Source of the DNA: Adineta vaga
Taxonomy: Eukaryota; Rotifera
Assembly: GCA_021613535.1 (NCBI GenBank)
Contig: CP075496.1
Span: 13,392,001-13,456,000, forward strand
DNA: 64,000 nucleotides
Reading direction: 5' to 3'
The translations under genes were made by a program, and so were the position numbers. Under the pieces are notes generated by a model. It saw only the letters and a program-made list of their open reading frames with translations. It ran no database searches and was not told where the DNA came from. Shown one piece after another: positions 24,266 through 37,760 of this stretch. How positions within the stretch are numbered: the first letter of the stretch is position 1; the number at the start of each line of letters is the position of its first letter.

Positions 24266-27200
24266 GTTATTTTTTTTATGTCATCATTTAAAACGTTGTT
24301 TTGTTTTTGAAATAAATTTATAGAGTCTCTGTTCTTGTCGTATGTGTATGTGCGTGTGCGTGTATGCGCGCAGAACTTGGTGTGTCAATGTAATGTTTGT
24401 AAGAGATGCAGAAGGAAGAAGAGAAAAGAAAAGAAAAAATGTGGGTGACAAGAAGAAAACGAAGAGGAGGAAAAAAAGGGAAATACGCGAGTGTAATTGA
24501 AGTGAAGAAGAGCCGATTGGCTGACCGTATACATAGATATATATATTCCGTTTTTTTTCTCTTCCCTTTTCTCTCCTTTTTTTCTTTCTTAACATCCTTT
24601 TGCCAATTGATCGATTTCCGGATGACCATCCGTGTAGAGAACAAGGTCAATTGGTTAAAAATAAAAATCTCTTCAATACATGTCTCGTCGTTGTAGTCAA
24701 ATAGTCGGATGAACAATTAGAGATCGAAAGTATCAACAGTTAATCCATCAAGGAGAGAAAAAAACGAAGAGCTTATTGATTATCATTAAATAAAAATGAA
24801 TCCAACAAGCGCATAATGCCGACGTCTAGTATGTTGTTCTATCCCATCGATTTGAATCTCAAACCGATTCTTTATTTACTTTTCATTCGTCGTCAAGCCT
24901 TTTTTTTCTTTGAAGCTTTTCACTGATTAGATGATGAGAGCGACACATCATCATCATCATCATTCAATGTTTTCTTTACGATTTTAAATTATCCTTTTTT
25001 TTCTCTCTTATTTCAATATAAATTTTTTCCGATGATACAAAAGGTATATGTGTGACTTGGAATATTTTTGTTATTGTTGATAGAAATGATTTGATTCTTT
25101 GAGAGAGAGATAGAGAAGAAAAAAAAGGCGAAAAGTATGAACATCAAAAGGGATATAATAATCAGACAGAAAAATTGACTGAGTATATGTGTATATGAGC
25201 TTTATCGAGAGTAGGTGCAATTGTCTTCTATGTTCTTCGGTTAACGGCATTTCACATTGAAGATAGATAGAAAATATTTCGTTTGATCATTAAAACTCTG
25301 TCAATGAACGTTATGAAAACGATAAAATTGACACATGATTAAAAGAAATGATTTTCAAAGAAAGAAACAAAATCATCATGAGAAACTTTAGTTGGAATTT
25401 AACACTCACCAAAAAACTTTTTTCCTTGTTACATATTGATCAGACGATTCATAATAAAATATACATATATACCTATATGTATAATGTCTGCTTGTCGAAC
25501 AACAAGAATTGTCGTCTTCTACTTCTGTTCTTATTCTCACTTATGCTTGCATACATTGCTTCTCTTTCTATATTTACTAATTGAAGTTGCAGTAAATAAA
25601 TATTGAACAAACGCTTTCTCTCTCATTCTCATTTTCTCTCTTTCACGTACAAATATATTCCCTTTCGTGTGCATGTGTGCACACCGCACTATGTTTTTTA
25701 AAAACTATGTACACAAGAATAACGTCGTCCCTCTTGCTTTCTCGTTCTTCTGGTTTTTTTTCTTTTATTTTATTCTTAAGAATATGAGAAATAGAGAAGA
25801 AGAAGAAGAAGAATGAGAGAGAATCTTATGTTTTGTTTTATCGACAACGTAGTAGTAATTTTAATTCTTTTCTTTTTCATTTCGGGTTAAGTAAACATGC
25901 AGATGGTTGAATATGTACAATTCTGGCTGGCACTATGTTTAGCATATAAAATAATAAAAGTTTATGTGTTACAAGTTGGCAAACATAGAGATGGAGGATA
26001 TATTCGGATGTATAGTTCGACATTGACATGACCTGTCTGTTCGGATATATTTACTTTTCGAGCTTACACTCTTTTTCATTAGAATAGAGATGTGAAAATG
26101 GTCAACATATTGAATATGAAAGAATGAAACGGAAAAAATGTAAAATTAAGTCAACATTGATCTCCGTTTTCGTAATGAGAAAACTGAACAAGGAGACAAG
26201 ATGATGCTTTTCACTCCATTAATGTTCAATGAGATATGATGAGAAGAAATCATTCTTCTTAAGAAAAAAAAATTAGAGAGAAAACTATGATTGAATAGTT
26301 TCGAAAAATAATTCTAGTTAAACATTGTTCAATCATTGACATGAATAGTTCAATTATTTGATGGCTTCCTTTTTCTTTTTATTCTTTTTGCCAAGAGATA
26401 CAATCATAGAAGTGAAGATGAACATAAGGTTCCTATTATCGAACATATTGAAAGCGATTCTTAAGAATTGAATGAAGACAGTAAATACTCGAACATGCAT
26501 GATAAAATTTTCAACGAATTGATGTCTATTGGGCAAACTAATCAAAAAGAAAACTGGAATGAGTCGTAGGAGGATTGTCAATATTAGATATAGACGAACG
26601 AAAATCAATCATACATATGCATACAGAAAAAAAAAGAACTCACTTGAACGGCTTGCTCTATTACTGACAATGATGATAGTGATAATGATGCTCTTGGTTT
26701 ATTTGTCTGCTATGCCGATGTATGTGTGTGTATGCGTATGCAAAGAGAAAACGAAGGAGAATAAGTGAGGTGGCCACCACCATCAATTCGTCGCATCATT
26801 GTGTGGTTGACTAAATCAATATTTGCCCATTTTAAGTCGCTATTCTCGACACTGTCTTCTCATTGTCGTTTTCTTTTTCAAAGAAATATCTTTCGAACTA
26901 TTTGATTTAATGTAAAAGAAAAGATTGTCATCAATATGATAAATTTGTTTTAGAATAGATTAATGAAAAAGAAAAACTAATGAAGTTTTTAGTTTTGATT
27001 ATCAATTGAAATACTTTACAGTTAATCTTTAACGATAGAAACTGTATATTTGAACAATGTTCATATCTTCAGAAAAGAACAACAACAACAACCAAAAACA
27101 TTTTATCTACGTGTTGTTTATTCGAACAAAAAAAAATATTTTGTCTTTCGATTAGACTCCACGTCTTGTGTTGGTGTTTGATTATTCCAAATAGCAAATA

Positions 27201-27538
27201 TGTATGTACGATAGTAAATTGCCTACTTTGATGTAGATGACAGCATATTACGTTTCGTAATCGCTCTAAATAATTTCAAAATTTTCAATAGAAGTATAAA
27301 AATGAACTTGCTACGTATATAAACAATTACAATAAGTCGATATAAATTAGAATTTCGTTAAATATAATGTAATGATGAAATATTCCTATGCATTTATGCT
27401 ACTCAAATGTAATTACACTAATTACGCAAGTATGAACCAATCTGATTAGATGGTATAAAAGCGTTGAATATGATTCGTGTTTACTCGAAAAACTTCTTTC
27501 TATTTTATCTCTGTAGCAGAAGAAAATTTTCAAGTTCA
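24266..27538. other. Large gene-poor region upstream of FoxA copy 2
   Basis: About 3.3 kb without a supported gene. GT/CA and GA/TC-rich stretches give many spurious Lys/Arg/Ser-rich open frames. It ends in the promoter of the DUF4291 gene. Confidence 0.5.
27453..27460 (+). promoter_or_regulatory. TATA box of the DUF4291 gene
   Basis: A canonical TATAAAAG lies 86 nt before the preferred start codon at 27539. A transcription start about 30 nt downstream would fall after the first in-frame ATG (27470), one reason to prefer the second ATG. A 3' splice-site-like TAG at 27514-27516 also lies between the two ATGs. Confidence 0.45.
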
Positions 27539-28302
27539 ATGGACTGGTTGAATACTTATGAGAATGCTACGGAATTCTATAATGATGCTAATCGTCGCTG
27601 GCCACAAAATAAAAGTCAACCACCTGGAAAATGGATCTTAGGATCGTATGACGATGAATCTATAATCGTTTATCAAGCTTATAATTCTAATATTGCCAAA
27701 TATGCTAGTGAAAATCATCGTTTTATCGGATGTCCAGATTATAATCGAAAACGTATGACATGTAAGAGAGAAATTTCCATTTATTTTGATGTAAATATAG
27801 ATCGAGATTTTTTCCAGGGATCAAGACGAATTTCCTTTGGATGATGTATCGTTCTCAATGGGCAACAGCGCCAAATCAAGAACATATTTTAGCAATATGG
27901 TTACGAAGATCAGCATTTGAGCGTTATTTAGCTCAAGCTTTACATAGTACACATAAAGGTTTACCTGAGGAGAGTGAAGAGAAATCTGCAAAAGATAGGA
28001 CTGATTCAAGTTTAATTCGTTTACAATGGGATCCTGATCATCATCCACATGGTACATCTGTTCCTGGTCGTCGAGCAATTCAATTAGGTTTGAAAAACGT
28101 TGAAAAGTTTCTCGATGGTAGCGATATAATTCGTATTGTCGATATAACTTCATTTGTTCAAAAACAATATCAAAATGCTGTTTTACCGAAAGAACGACTT
28201 GATCAATTAAGAGTTCCTATTGAACATATCTATGTACCAGCAGACGAACAAACTTGTGTTCATATACATTTAGATTCCTGGAAAGAAGACAATGAAGAAT
28301 AA
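27539..28302 (+). CDS. DUF4291 domain protein
   Basis: Two exons (27539-27761, 27818-28302) join in phase to 235 aa. The intron interrupts the Trp codon of the family's hallmark RMTWIK motif. Recognisable blocks in order: IIVYQAYNSNIAKYA, then RMTWIKTNFLWMMYRSQWAT, then NQEHILAIWLRRSAFE, LQWDPDHHPHG and RRAIQLGLK. This fits the DUF4291 family, whose members I know mostly from bacteria and fungi. Function is unknown; the conserved polar cluster suggests an enzyme, which is inference. Introns show it is expressed as a eukaryotic gene. AATAAA-type signals lie near 28377-28386. Its 3' end faces the WIP gene across 375 nt that hold nothing else. Confidence 0.8.
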
Positions 28303-28677
28303 AATTATATTTTAAAGAAATTTACATTTAATCTAATATCTCAATTGCTAAGCAAATGTTTGTTGAATATCAAGAAAATAAAATAAAGATATATTTTTAA
28401 AATATGTTAATATGATTTTATTCTATACGTAATTCCGTCGTACATATAAGAATAAAAAGAAAATATAAGCAAAATTGAAGACAAACAATAGAAAAAAAAT
28501 AGAGTAATGAATAGTAGTTAATACACCGTTGAAAAAAAATGATCACTGTATTTATTTGTCTTTTCTTTGTATACATATTGAACAAAGAGAAGTACGAAAT
28601 AAATCTTTGTTCTTTTTCACCATACAAATCATTAATATTTCAAAATTCATTAGTTTCAAATAAGATATACATTTATT

Positions 28678-30057
28678 TTATTGTTTGGTTTGCGATAATG
28701 GTTTCCATGGTTCAGGTGTTGGAAGATTTTCAATTGGAGTAAATCGAAAACGTCTTTCGAAAGCATAATCATACATTAATGCTCCCATATTTCGTTGATC
28801 TATGGGTTGTTCATTGGATACATTATTAGGAGAGTCTGATGGTGGTGGTCGTTGAGGACGTAGTGTACCGACGTTATTGTTAGTTCCTGCCGCTCTTGGT
28901 GGAGGAGGTGGTGGGTGTGATGGTAATGGTGAAGAAGAAGGGGAACCATTTGCGTTTTTCATTCCCATGAATCTGGCAACAGTATCCGCATTGAGTGTAA
29001 CCGTTGGTTGCTGACTATTATTATTCAAAGGTGATGATGATGGTGGTGGTGGAGGTGGAGGACGAGCAGGCTTCTGTTGACTATCTGAAAATGAAAATTG
29101 AAATGTTTTATAAGATGATTCGGTGGGAAAAACTAATGATAATCACTTGACGGAGGTCCTTGTGTATGAACAAATTTTGGTTTATTTTCATTAGATGACG
29201 AAGATGGTGGTGGAGGAGCCTCTCGAGGAGGAACTTTTGGAGTATGCGATGGTGCAACTGGTGACATTGGACGACCAATCTGTCTTGATGTAGCTTCTGC
29301 ATTATCTAAGAAGTGTGTAATAATAGTTTAGATTTGTAATTGATAATCTATCTTTCGATTATTCATTCTTACTTGTATTTCGAATCGTATCCGATGGATT
29401 TGTCGACGGATGAGATGGTCTAATAGGGGATTGCTGTGTATGTGATGATGGTGGTGCTGGAGGTGGATTTGGTTTTACAGGAAACGATTGAACTTGTGGC
29501 GGTTGTAGTGACATAGGGAGAGGTGGAGGCGGTGGCGGTGGTGGTGGTGGTGGTACAGTAGGAGGTGTTGTTGTCTGAGATGATTTAGCAATTGTTGGTT
29601 GTATTGGTGATGGCGGTGCAGGGATATTAACTGGAGAAACATGTGAAATAGCGGTTTTCTCAGTTTCTTGGTTTCTTCCTCTATTGCCACTAGTCGGTTT
29701 TAAAACTACAGCACCAGGGTTAAATGATCCCAGACTAAATGGGGTAGTCACAGGAGCAGTATTTGGTCTGCCATTAGTGTTAGTTCCATTAGGAATTGCA
29801 TTTCGATTAGAATGAGAAGAAGCTGAAGAATCTGGTGTGGCACTCTTGGCTGCATTGTTATTGCTAGAACCTCCAACTATCGGAGCACTTCGATCATTTG
29901 TTACAACTTTTTTTAGACCACCTTTAAAACCACTAATATCATTCAGAAGATTACTTCGATCACCGCCACCTGTCGGCGGACGCACTGCTCCTGCGTTATT
30001 TGCTGGTGGTGGTGGTGGCGGTGGCGGCGGTGGAGGAGGTGGAGGTGGTGGTGGCAT
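28678..30057 (-). CDS. WIPF: WASP-interacting protein / verprolin homologue
   Basis: Three exons (29373-30057, 29147-29305, 28678-29084) join in phase to 416 aa. It opens with Met followed by 17 prolines, profilin-binding in type. A WH2 actin-binding motif follows: RSNLLNDISGFKGGLKKVVT ending in NDRSAPI, matching WIP's DISKGKKLKKTVTNDRSAPI. The middle is Pro/Ser-rich with many SH3-ligand-like PPPPPP runs. The C-terminus, FERRFRFTPIENLPTPEPW, matches the WASP WH1-binding segment of WIP (ESRFYFHPISDLPPPEPY). WIP stabilises WASP/N-WASP and couples it to actin assembly at the cell cortex. The architecture is complete although the protein is a little shorter than vertebrate WIP. A TAG acceptor-like triplet lies directly before the ATG. 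Confidence 0.92.
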
Positions 30058-32558
30058 CTAAGAAATGTTTCACGTTCAATAATCGAGTAGAAGTATCATT
30101 GCTGTATTTTATCTAAAATAGGTGAGAGCACAGAGATAAGATGAAATATCACATCAACAGCGTGAATAATCAAATACGACTGAGAGTCTAGTGAATAAGA
30201 TAAAGCAAAAAAAAAACGCCACGAAAAAAAAATAACGAAATATATAATCATTATAGACATGTTTTTCTCGTTCTATACAATCATTGTCATTCTGTGTCAA
30301 CAAACATTATAGTCGCGCATTATTTTCTTCCTATGTGATGATAAACAAAAACGAAAAAAAACACTCCAAAGAATTCACCATACAGTATTAATCATTAGAA
30401 TAGGCGTGTTATTTTCTAGTTCCTTTATCGTATTTTAAGTTCCTATATTTCAATTTTTCTGTTGAAAAGTAATAACATCCTTTGTTTGAATAAAAATTTA
30501 TTTCTAAAACCATGTGACTATAATAAAGATGCATGCCTTATCTACTGATAGTAAAAAAACAATCAAAAAAAGATTCTTTTTTCTTTACGAAAAAGAGTGG
30601 TAAAAGCTATTTCTAAGATAAATAAAACTGTGTGAAATCAAATATTCTAGTCTCATTTTATTCTCAAAATCGAAATGCATAAATACAAAATACATTATGA
30701 TTCAATGGGGAAAAAACCTCATTCTATATAGCTCATTTTTGAAATAAGAGATGCGACTATCGAAAGATAAGTTATCATTATCTCCAGTCGATAATAGATG
30801 TATTAAATTCGATAGCGAAGCCTGACAAAAGACGAATGATATTCATAGTAATGAAAGATATGACTGAATCGATCCTCTATTAATTTATTTCTTATCATTG
30901 CAGAAACAACGAGACATACTGATGCCCACATAAATATCTCAAACAGAATATTTTTATTCGAAACAAATCAAAAGAATATCTGTTTTAATCATGAACATGA
31001 TATGATCTTTTTTGAAGATAAATGGTCCATCATGAATATAGACAGAGAGCACACAAAACATAGTCGTCACTTCTTTAATGCACTTAATCCTGTTAGTTGT
31101 AATAATAGGAAAAGAGAGATTGGAAAATTACAAAAAAAGTTTTTGTATGTTACCCTAAATGAAGAATACTTGTTGAAGTTTATATAGAAAGCAACTGACT
31201 CGACGAAATGATTTCATCAATAATGTCATACAATATTTGATATTCTGTCGGAAAGGTATTTTTTTTTATAGAGTTTTGACAAATAAAAGAACAAACAGAA
31301 CACAAATAATAATGTTTTTTAAATGACTTGATTGAACATAGACTCGAACCAATCGATGGTACTCGCTGAAAAAAGACTGATTTCGTGCGACATCTTGATA
31401 TAAAGTGTGAAAATGATCACAAATCATTTCAGTCATTGTGTTTGACATGTAAATAAAATAATTGAATGCATTTACGTATCTTTTGACCAAATATTGATTC
31501 ATCAAGGTCAATCTCATTGTAAAACATATTGAATATACTTGAACAAGTTCGAACTTTGTTTTTTTTTCATTCGCCTTTGTTCTAAGGTTCTTTTTCTTTG
31601 CTTGTATATGTCTTCCTCTCATTTAAGATAGGTATTACTTCGTGATATGTATGATAAATAATGCTTCGACGATACACGTGAAGAACAGTTAACATCAGAC
31701 AGACAGACTGACGCACATCACATCGTATCGTATCTATTTATTCGCAACCCCACTATTCCACAGGCCATAGATCGATAATAACAAAAGAAGAAGAAGAACT
31801 ACCATCATTATTTTCTTTCCCGTGATCATGACTAACAACAAGATTATCATTCATATTCTCTATTTCTTATTGTTAATGAGAAGATAATCGAATACGACTG
31901 TGCTATTTTGTCTATATTATATATCTGATTTGAACAGAACATTGTCGTAAGTTCGTGTATTATTTTATTGAATCATCTCAGTATATAGATAGAGATTTTG
32001 TTAGTATAAATCAATTGAGTCAATATTGTCTCATGTGTTGATAGAACATGTTCAGATGATATTATATTCAGATGTGAAAGAGAGAAAATATTGGGTAAAT
32101 AAGAAAATAAAATATGATTATTTTTGTTGTAAAATTTGACATCAAGAGAATCTTTTTTTCCTCTTTGCATCATAATTTTTCCTCTTCTGTTCCTATGTTA
32201 CTCACACATACTTTTTACTCGTTCTCTTTTTTTTCTTTATTTTTTTACTCGAGTTGTGTGCCTGTTTGAATGTTAAGGTCTTGTCATATTTCCGCGTCTT
32301 TTATTAGACGAGAAAGAAAACATTCGTTACTTGTCGTTGTCAACCGATTATTCAGCAGAATTTTTCTGAAAATTATGTATGAGTTTTTTCAATAGTGTAG
32401 AATTCTCAGATTTCTTCTTCTTTTTCATTTCTAGACTTTCATAAAATATATAAAATCATTGTTGGTACGAGAGAAATAACGTCAATCAAGTGTTCATTCA
32501 TGTGTAAAGAAGGAACGAGGAAGTTGATTTTTTAAATTTCTAGAGTAATAAGATTGAA
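30058..32558. other. Divergent spacer between WIP and the SLC44 gene
   Basis: About 2.5 kb, AT-rich, with no gene I can support. Small open frames at 31002-31187, 31266-31622 and 31973-32173 have no family resemblance. The sequence just before the SLC44 start contains a pyrimidine-rich tract and TAG at 32541-32543. Confidence 0.5.
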
Positions 32559-35104
32559 ATGGCAAAATCTATTACACCAGATAGTTGTATTCGGTATGAA
32601 CCACCAAAACAAGGCTTAGATAGAAAACGTTCCTGTACAGGTAAGAAATGATGAACTTGGATGAATTAAAAAGATAATTGATTCGAATTTTAGATATTCC
32701 ATGTTGTTTGATTTTCTTAATATTTATCGGTGGCTTTGTTATTCTAAGTATTTTCGCTTTTCAAGAAGGTATATAAAAGATTTTCGAAATATCGAGTTTT
32801 ATCTTACTGGTGAGTTTCAATAGGTGATCCAAAACAACTTCTTCATCCTACCGATAGTCAAGGGAATCTTTGTGGATCAGGCAATTTACAAGATCGACCT
32901 TATGTCTATTTCTTTGATTGGACTAAATGCATTAAATCAGTTAATTTTGCTGCTAACATGTTGAAAGGTCGTCCATTCGTTTGTCCAACAACTCAAATTT
33001 GCGTTCAACAATGTCCAAATGAATCTACATATTTTGGACTTAGTAATTATCAAGCAAATCGTGTATGTACATACGATGTTACTGCAACTCAGAATGACAA
33101 TGATCAACTGGTAGAAAATGGAAAATGTGCACATTATATCTTAGCAAGTAAACCACTGTTTGGTCGATGTATTCCAGAAACTTTACAAAGTTTAGCGAAT
33201 GATTTTTTTCAAGTTTGTAAACAAGTTTCATTATTCTTCGAATAATTTTTTCGATCTTGTACAGGTAGTAGATAATAATAATGTTACGAAGAATATAACT
33301 GATTCAAATGGACAACCGTTGACTCGAACTGAAATTGGAAAGGTAATCAATTCTTTTTTCTATGTAAGAATTGATTTCAAGATGATATTTTCTTTAGGGT
33401 GTGAAATATTTAGTTGATCTTTTGAATTTAAAACAATTAAGTGCATTTCTTGTCGAAGATTTTACTACATCATGGAAATATATTTTAATTGCATTAGCTT
33501 TTGCTGCCGTTCTATCGGTATATTAAATGAATTGTTTTGTTGCTTTTCTTCTTCTAATAGATAAATGAGAATTCTTTTTAGTTTGTATGGATTTTATTGA
33601 TGCGTTGGCTTGCAAAACCAGTAGTTTGGCTTGGTATTCTTTTATTTATCTTTATGTTAGGAATCATTACTGGTTTTGCATTTTATGAATTTGATCAACT
33701 TCGAAAGAAAAATGATAATCAAATTTTAACAGAATTCAAATTTGTTGCCGATGCAAATTATTATCGAACTTTACCAATAACATGGCTAATTATTGGTATT
33801 ATATCAGCTATTCTACTTCTTATTTCAATTCTTGTCTTTTTGGCTCTTTTAAAACGTCTTCGAATCGCTTTAGCTATACTTAAAGAAGCATCGAAAGCAG
33901 TTGGTTACAATTTTTTTAGTCTTTTCTGGCCATTTATTCCATTTTTATTACAAATTGGAATATTTTTCTATTGGGCTGTTGTTGCTATTCATCTAGCTAC
34001 AGCAGGAAAACCAATTTATCGTATAGTTTTTAATGAAACATTAGCAAATACAACTAATGTACAATTAGGAGAAATTTGTGATCCAAAGAAATGGAATAAT
34101 ACAAATGGATCAAATCAACAATGTGTCTTTTGGGAATATGGTTATGATCCACAAGTTGATTTAGATAGTATACTAAATGGTATATAACATTTTTAGAATC
34201 GAATAAAACTCATCTTGTTATATTGATTTAGGAACGGGTCAACATTTTAAATCTTTTATACAATTTGTCAATCAAAATCAATGGTTACCTCAACTTTTTT
34301 CTGCTTTTATGTTATTTTGGTTAACTGCTTTTGTTATTGGATTTAGTCAATTAGTTCTCGGTAAGTTTTTATAACAATAGAGATTAATGGAAGTCTATTT
34401 CTATTCTAGCTGGTATTTATGCACGTTATTATTGGGATCGTGAACGATTTGGTGTTCCATGTTCATCATTATTTGCATCTCTTTTTCGTGCACTTATATT
34501 TCATCTTGGTACAGTTGCATTTGGTGCTTTATTAATCGCAATTGTGAAACTTATTCGTGGTATTCTTGAATATTTTGAAGAGAAAGTTAAAGATAAAACT
34601 GGTACAATTGCTCGATGTTTATTCTGTTGTTGTCGTTGTTGTTTATTTTGTTTGGAAAAATTCTTAAAATTTCTTAATCGTAATGCTTATATTATTACTG
34701 CTATCTATGGTACAGGATTTTTTACATCTGCACGACGTGCCTTTCATCTTATTGTGTCCAATCCTCTTCGTCTACTTGTTATTGATAAAGTTTGTGATTT
34801 TCTCATTTTTCTTGGTAAATTATGCATTACAGCTGGTATTGGTATTCTTGCTTTCTTCTTCTTTACACGTCGAATTGCACAAGCAGAAAAATATGTTCCA
34901 GAATTACATTATTATGCAGTACCTTTATTATTGATTATCATTGGAACATACATTATCGCAACATGTTTCTTTTCAGTTTATTCAATTGCAGTTGATACAT
35001 TATTTATTTGTGCAATACAAGATATACAATTACATGAAAGTAATAAAGATCATCACTTAATGATGCCAAAAGGTTTGAAGAAAGTATTTCGTGTTCAAGA
35101 ATAA
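32559..35104 (+). CDS. SLC44A: Choline transporter-like protein (SLC44 family)
   Basis: Eight exons (32559-32640, 32694-32768, 32824-33212, 33265-33342, 33398-33517, 33582-34179, 34232-34360, 34410-35104) join in phase to 721 aa, close to vertebrate CTL proteins. The short cytosolic N-terminus with RSCTDIPCCLIFLIF leads into TM1. A large Cys-rich extracellular loop follows (ICVQQCPN). Further membrane segments include VVWLGILLFIFMLGIITGFA and a cluster after 34400. Signature C-terminal pieces are RALIFHLGTVAFGALLIAIV, CCCRCCLFCLEKFLKFLNRN, AYIITAIYGTGFFTSARRAF and YSIAVDTLFICAIQDI. CTL proteins move choline or related cations across plasma and mitochondrial membranes. Which SLC44 subgroup it belongs to cannot be settled here. 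AATAAA near 35256. Confidence 0.93.
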
Positions 35105-35347
35105 CAAAAATTGAAATGAACTTTTTCCTTGTTTATAACAAATGAAAGCAAAATCTTCATATGAAATCCCGCACAAAAGAATTGAAAATTTACATCTTGA
35201 ATGCTTCTATATCATTTACTTTGTTCTTTATTTTTTTGTATTAGTTGAATATTGCAATAAATATTTTCAAACGTTGATATATTAATTTAAAAGATCATCC
35301 AATACATCGAGTGTTTAAAAATAGATATTTCATTTTTCTTTCTTTCT

Positions 35348-36947
35348 TTATTTATTTGCAAGAAGATTTTTCCAATTAAATGGTACATCAATATCACATG
35401 CTTGTACTCGATCACTAATATCTGGACCTAGTGGTGATCGACTTTCAGGAGCAAGATTATCAGGCATTTTTGATAGTATATTTAAAGATCGTTGATATCG
35501 TTCAATACCATTCCTTTCGAAAAGAATGTAAATGATATTTTAACATTTACTATGTAATTTCCTACCAAGCAATCATTACACCATTATCTGTACATAATTG
35601 TGGTGGTGGACAAACAAGTTCAACTCCATAATGAGCACAAAGATCATGGATGCGTTGTCGAAGATATAAATTACTTGATACACCTCCGGACAACACCTAA
35701 ATAGACATAAATTTTCGTAGATTTCGAGAAATTCTTAATTTTTTTTTACATACAAGTGTTCGTTTCCATTGTGGTTTTTGAACAATATCACAAAATAATA
35801 TTGCTCGATGAATACGTGTTTCTATATGTCGAACAACACTTGCTTGAATGCAGGCAGCAAAATCTCTCAGTTTTTGTTCATCGAAGTTAAGAGATCCTAA
35901 CACAACATGTGCGATGTGTAAACAAATAAAGAAGAAGAAATAAGATACCACAATGAATCGTTTCTTTTTCAACTACTCGATTAATCTGTGATAGCATACC
36001 ACCAAAACTAAATGAACAATCTTTGATTTTAGCAGAATATTTTGATGTTATTAATTGATATCGATTTTCATCACCATCTCGAGCTAAATGTCCAATCGCT
36101 GCTCCTCCGACCATATCTCGAACTAGTGGATGTTCATGTAATTTCATTGCTCGGGCACTCTATATCAAAGATATATTCGATTTTCATATTTGAAATGATT
36201 CCAAACATAGTTTCAACTAACCTTATCAAATGCTTCTCCCGGAGCAATATCTTTAGTTTCACCGAGTCGATAAAATTTATCAACATCTTCAACAATTCCT
36301 AAAATACAATGACCACCACTGGCTAATAAGACCATATATGGAAATGAGACACTATGAAATAAAAGCAATCAATATTTGTTCGAAATAGAAAACAAATAAA
36401 TCATTTACTTATGCGTTAATCGAACAGTAAGTGCATGTGCTTCCATATGATGAATGGGAAGAAATGATAGATGGGTATATTTCTGAAGAAGTTGACGTGT
36501 AAAATTTATTCCTTGCCATAATGAAATAACTAGACCAGGTTTGACACTTGTGGCAATAGCAGCAATTGTCTAGACTATATAGAAGTCAAATGTATTAGCT
36601 CGTTTAATAATAAAATATAGATCAAATTTCCAATCGTTTTGATCTTTCTTTTTCTTTTCATCAGAAAATTGATTTTGAAATCGTGAATGACTTACATCCC
36701 ATTCAATATCTTTCATTGCTTCCGCAACTACTGGTACTAAATTTTCATAATGATGATTTTTTGCAATACTTGGTACAATACCACCCCATGGTTGATGATA
36801 TTTCAATTGATTTCGACATGCTTGCCTTAGAATTGTTCGGTCACTATCAACAACAGCTGCTGCTGTATCATCACAACTCGTTTCAATACCTAAGATTCTC
36901 AATGGTTGATGAAATCGATGAGTTGATAAACGTCGTATGATCATCAT
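35348..36947 (-). CDS. OSGEPL1: Mitochondrial tRNA threonylcarbamoyladenosine synthase (OSGEPL1/Qri7)
   Basis: Seven exons (36696-36947, 36409-36569, 36222-36351, 35949-36159, 35754-35896, 35566-35696, 35348-35513) join in phase to 397 aa. An arginine-rich start ([15 protein letters not shown]) suits mitochondrial import. The Kae1/TsaD fold follows: [32 protein letters not shown], metal-binding [54 protein letters not shown], and [17 protein letters not shown] with the second metal/nucleotide motif. The enzyme transfers the threonylcarbamoyl group to A37 of ANN-decoding mitochondrial tRNAs. All key motifs are intact. It converges with the SLC44 gene, 243 nt apart. A TAG acceptor-like triplet directly precedes the ATG. 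Confidence 0.94.
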
Positions 36948-37760
36948 CTAATCAATAAAAAAGAAATGAACAATCTAGTTTTATTGCATCATACATGACA
37001 TCGAGTTCCATCATTTTACATTCATCATTTAACAACAATTACACGATAAAAAAAGAAGATGATATTCACATCAATATACAATGGAAAGATAAAAGATCAA
37101 TAAAAAAAGAGATATTGCGTCTTTTCGTTATGCAAAGCCAAGATCTTCCAGTACACTTCGTTTTTCTTCAAGTTCATTCTAAAAGAAAAAGTAAATAAAT
37201 ACATAATAATGATTAATTTTACGTCAAAATAAAGCATAGTCACACACAGCTTTACATGTAAAGCATAGATAGAGATAAATCTCATGCATAAATCGTGTAC
37301 TTTTTTTATTTTAATTCTACATGTGTTTGACATACAAAAAAAAGACAACACTGAGGAGAAGAAGAAGAAGAAGAAGCAATCTCTTGAAAATACTCGAAAT
37401 CTGACGAAATCATAAACGCGAGTTAATTATGAAAAATAGAATTGGAATTGGAACAAAAACAACGAAAGAAATGTCAAACACATGCAAATAAAGCGTGCTT
37501 GTCTTTTTTTTAAAATAATCATCATTCAAGCAGGATGTTCTTATCCAAGACCATGATCTTCAAAGAAACCCTGTGGTGTTTCTTCCTAGAAATAGATAGA
37601 TACAAAAGGAAAACAAAGCTAGAAAGCATTTGCAATATGCGAAGAAAGAGAAAATTTCATTGCGATTTAGTTTTATTCAGAAGAAGAAGAAGAAGAAGAA
37701 TTTCAATTTGTTCTTTTTTTCAAAGAATAAGCACCCTTAATTAATAGATTTATATAAAAA
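36948..37760. other. Intergenic region between OSGEPL1 and AP1S
   Basis: About 800 nt, AT-rich, with AAG-type repeats at about 37356-37376 and 37680-37699. No gene seen. Confidence 0.55.

Noticed and set aside
27470-27538. Upstream ATG as the start of the DUF4291 protein
   Set aside because: It lies too close to the TATA box, and a 3' splice site separates it from the next in-frame ATG at 27539.
31338-31351. tRNA B-box-like GGTTCGAGTC on the minus strand
   Set aside because: No A box, acceptor stem or anticodon arm could be formed around it.
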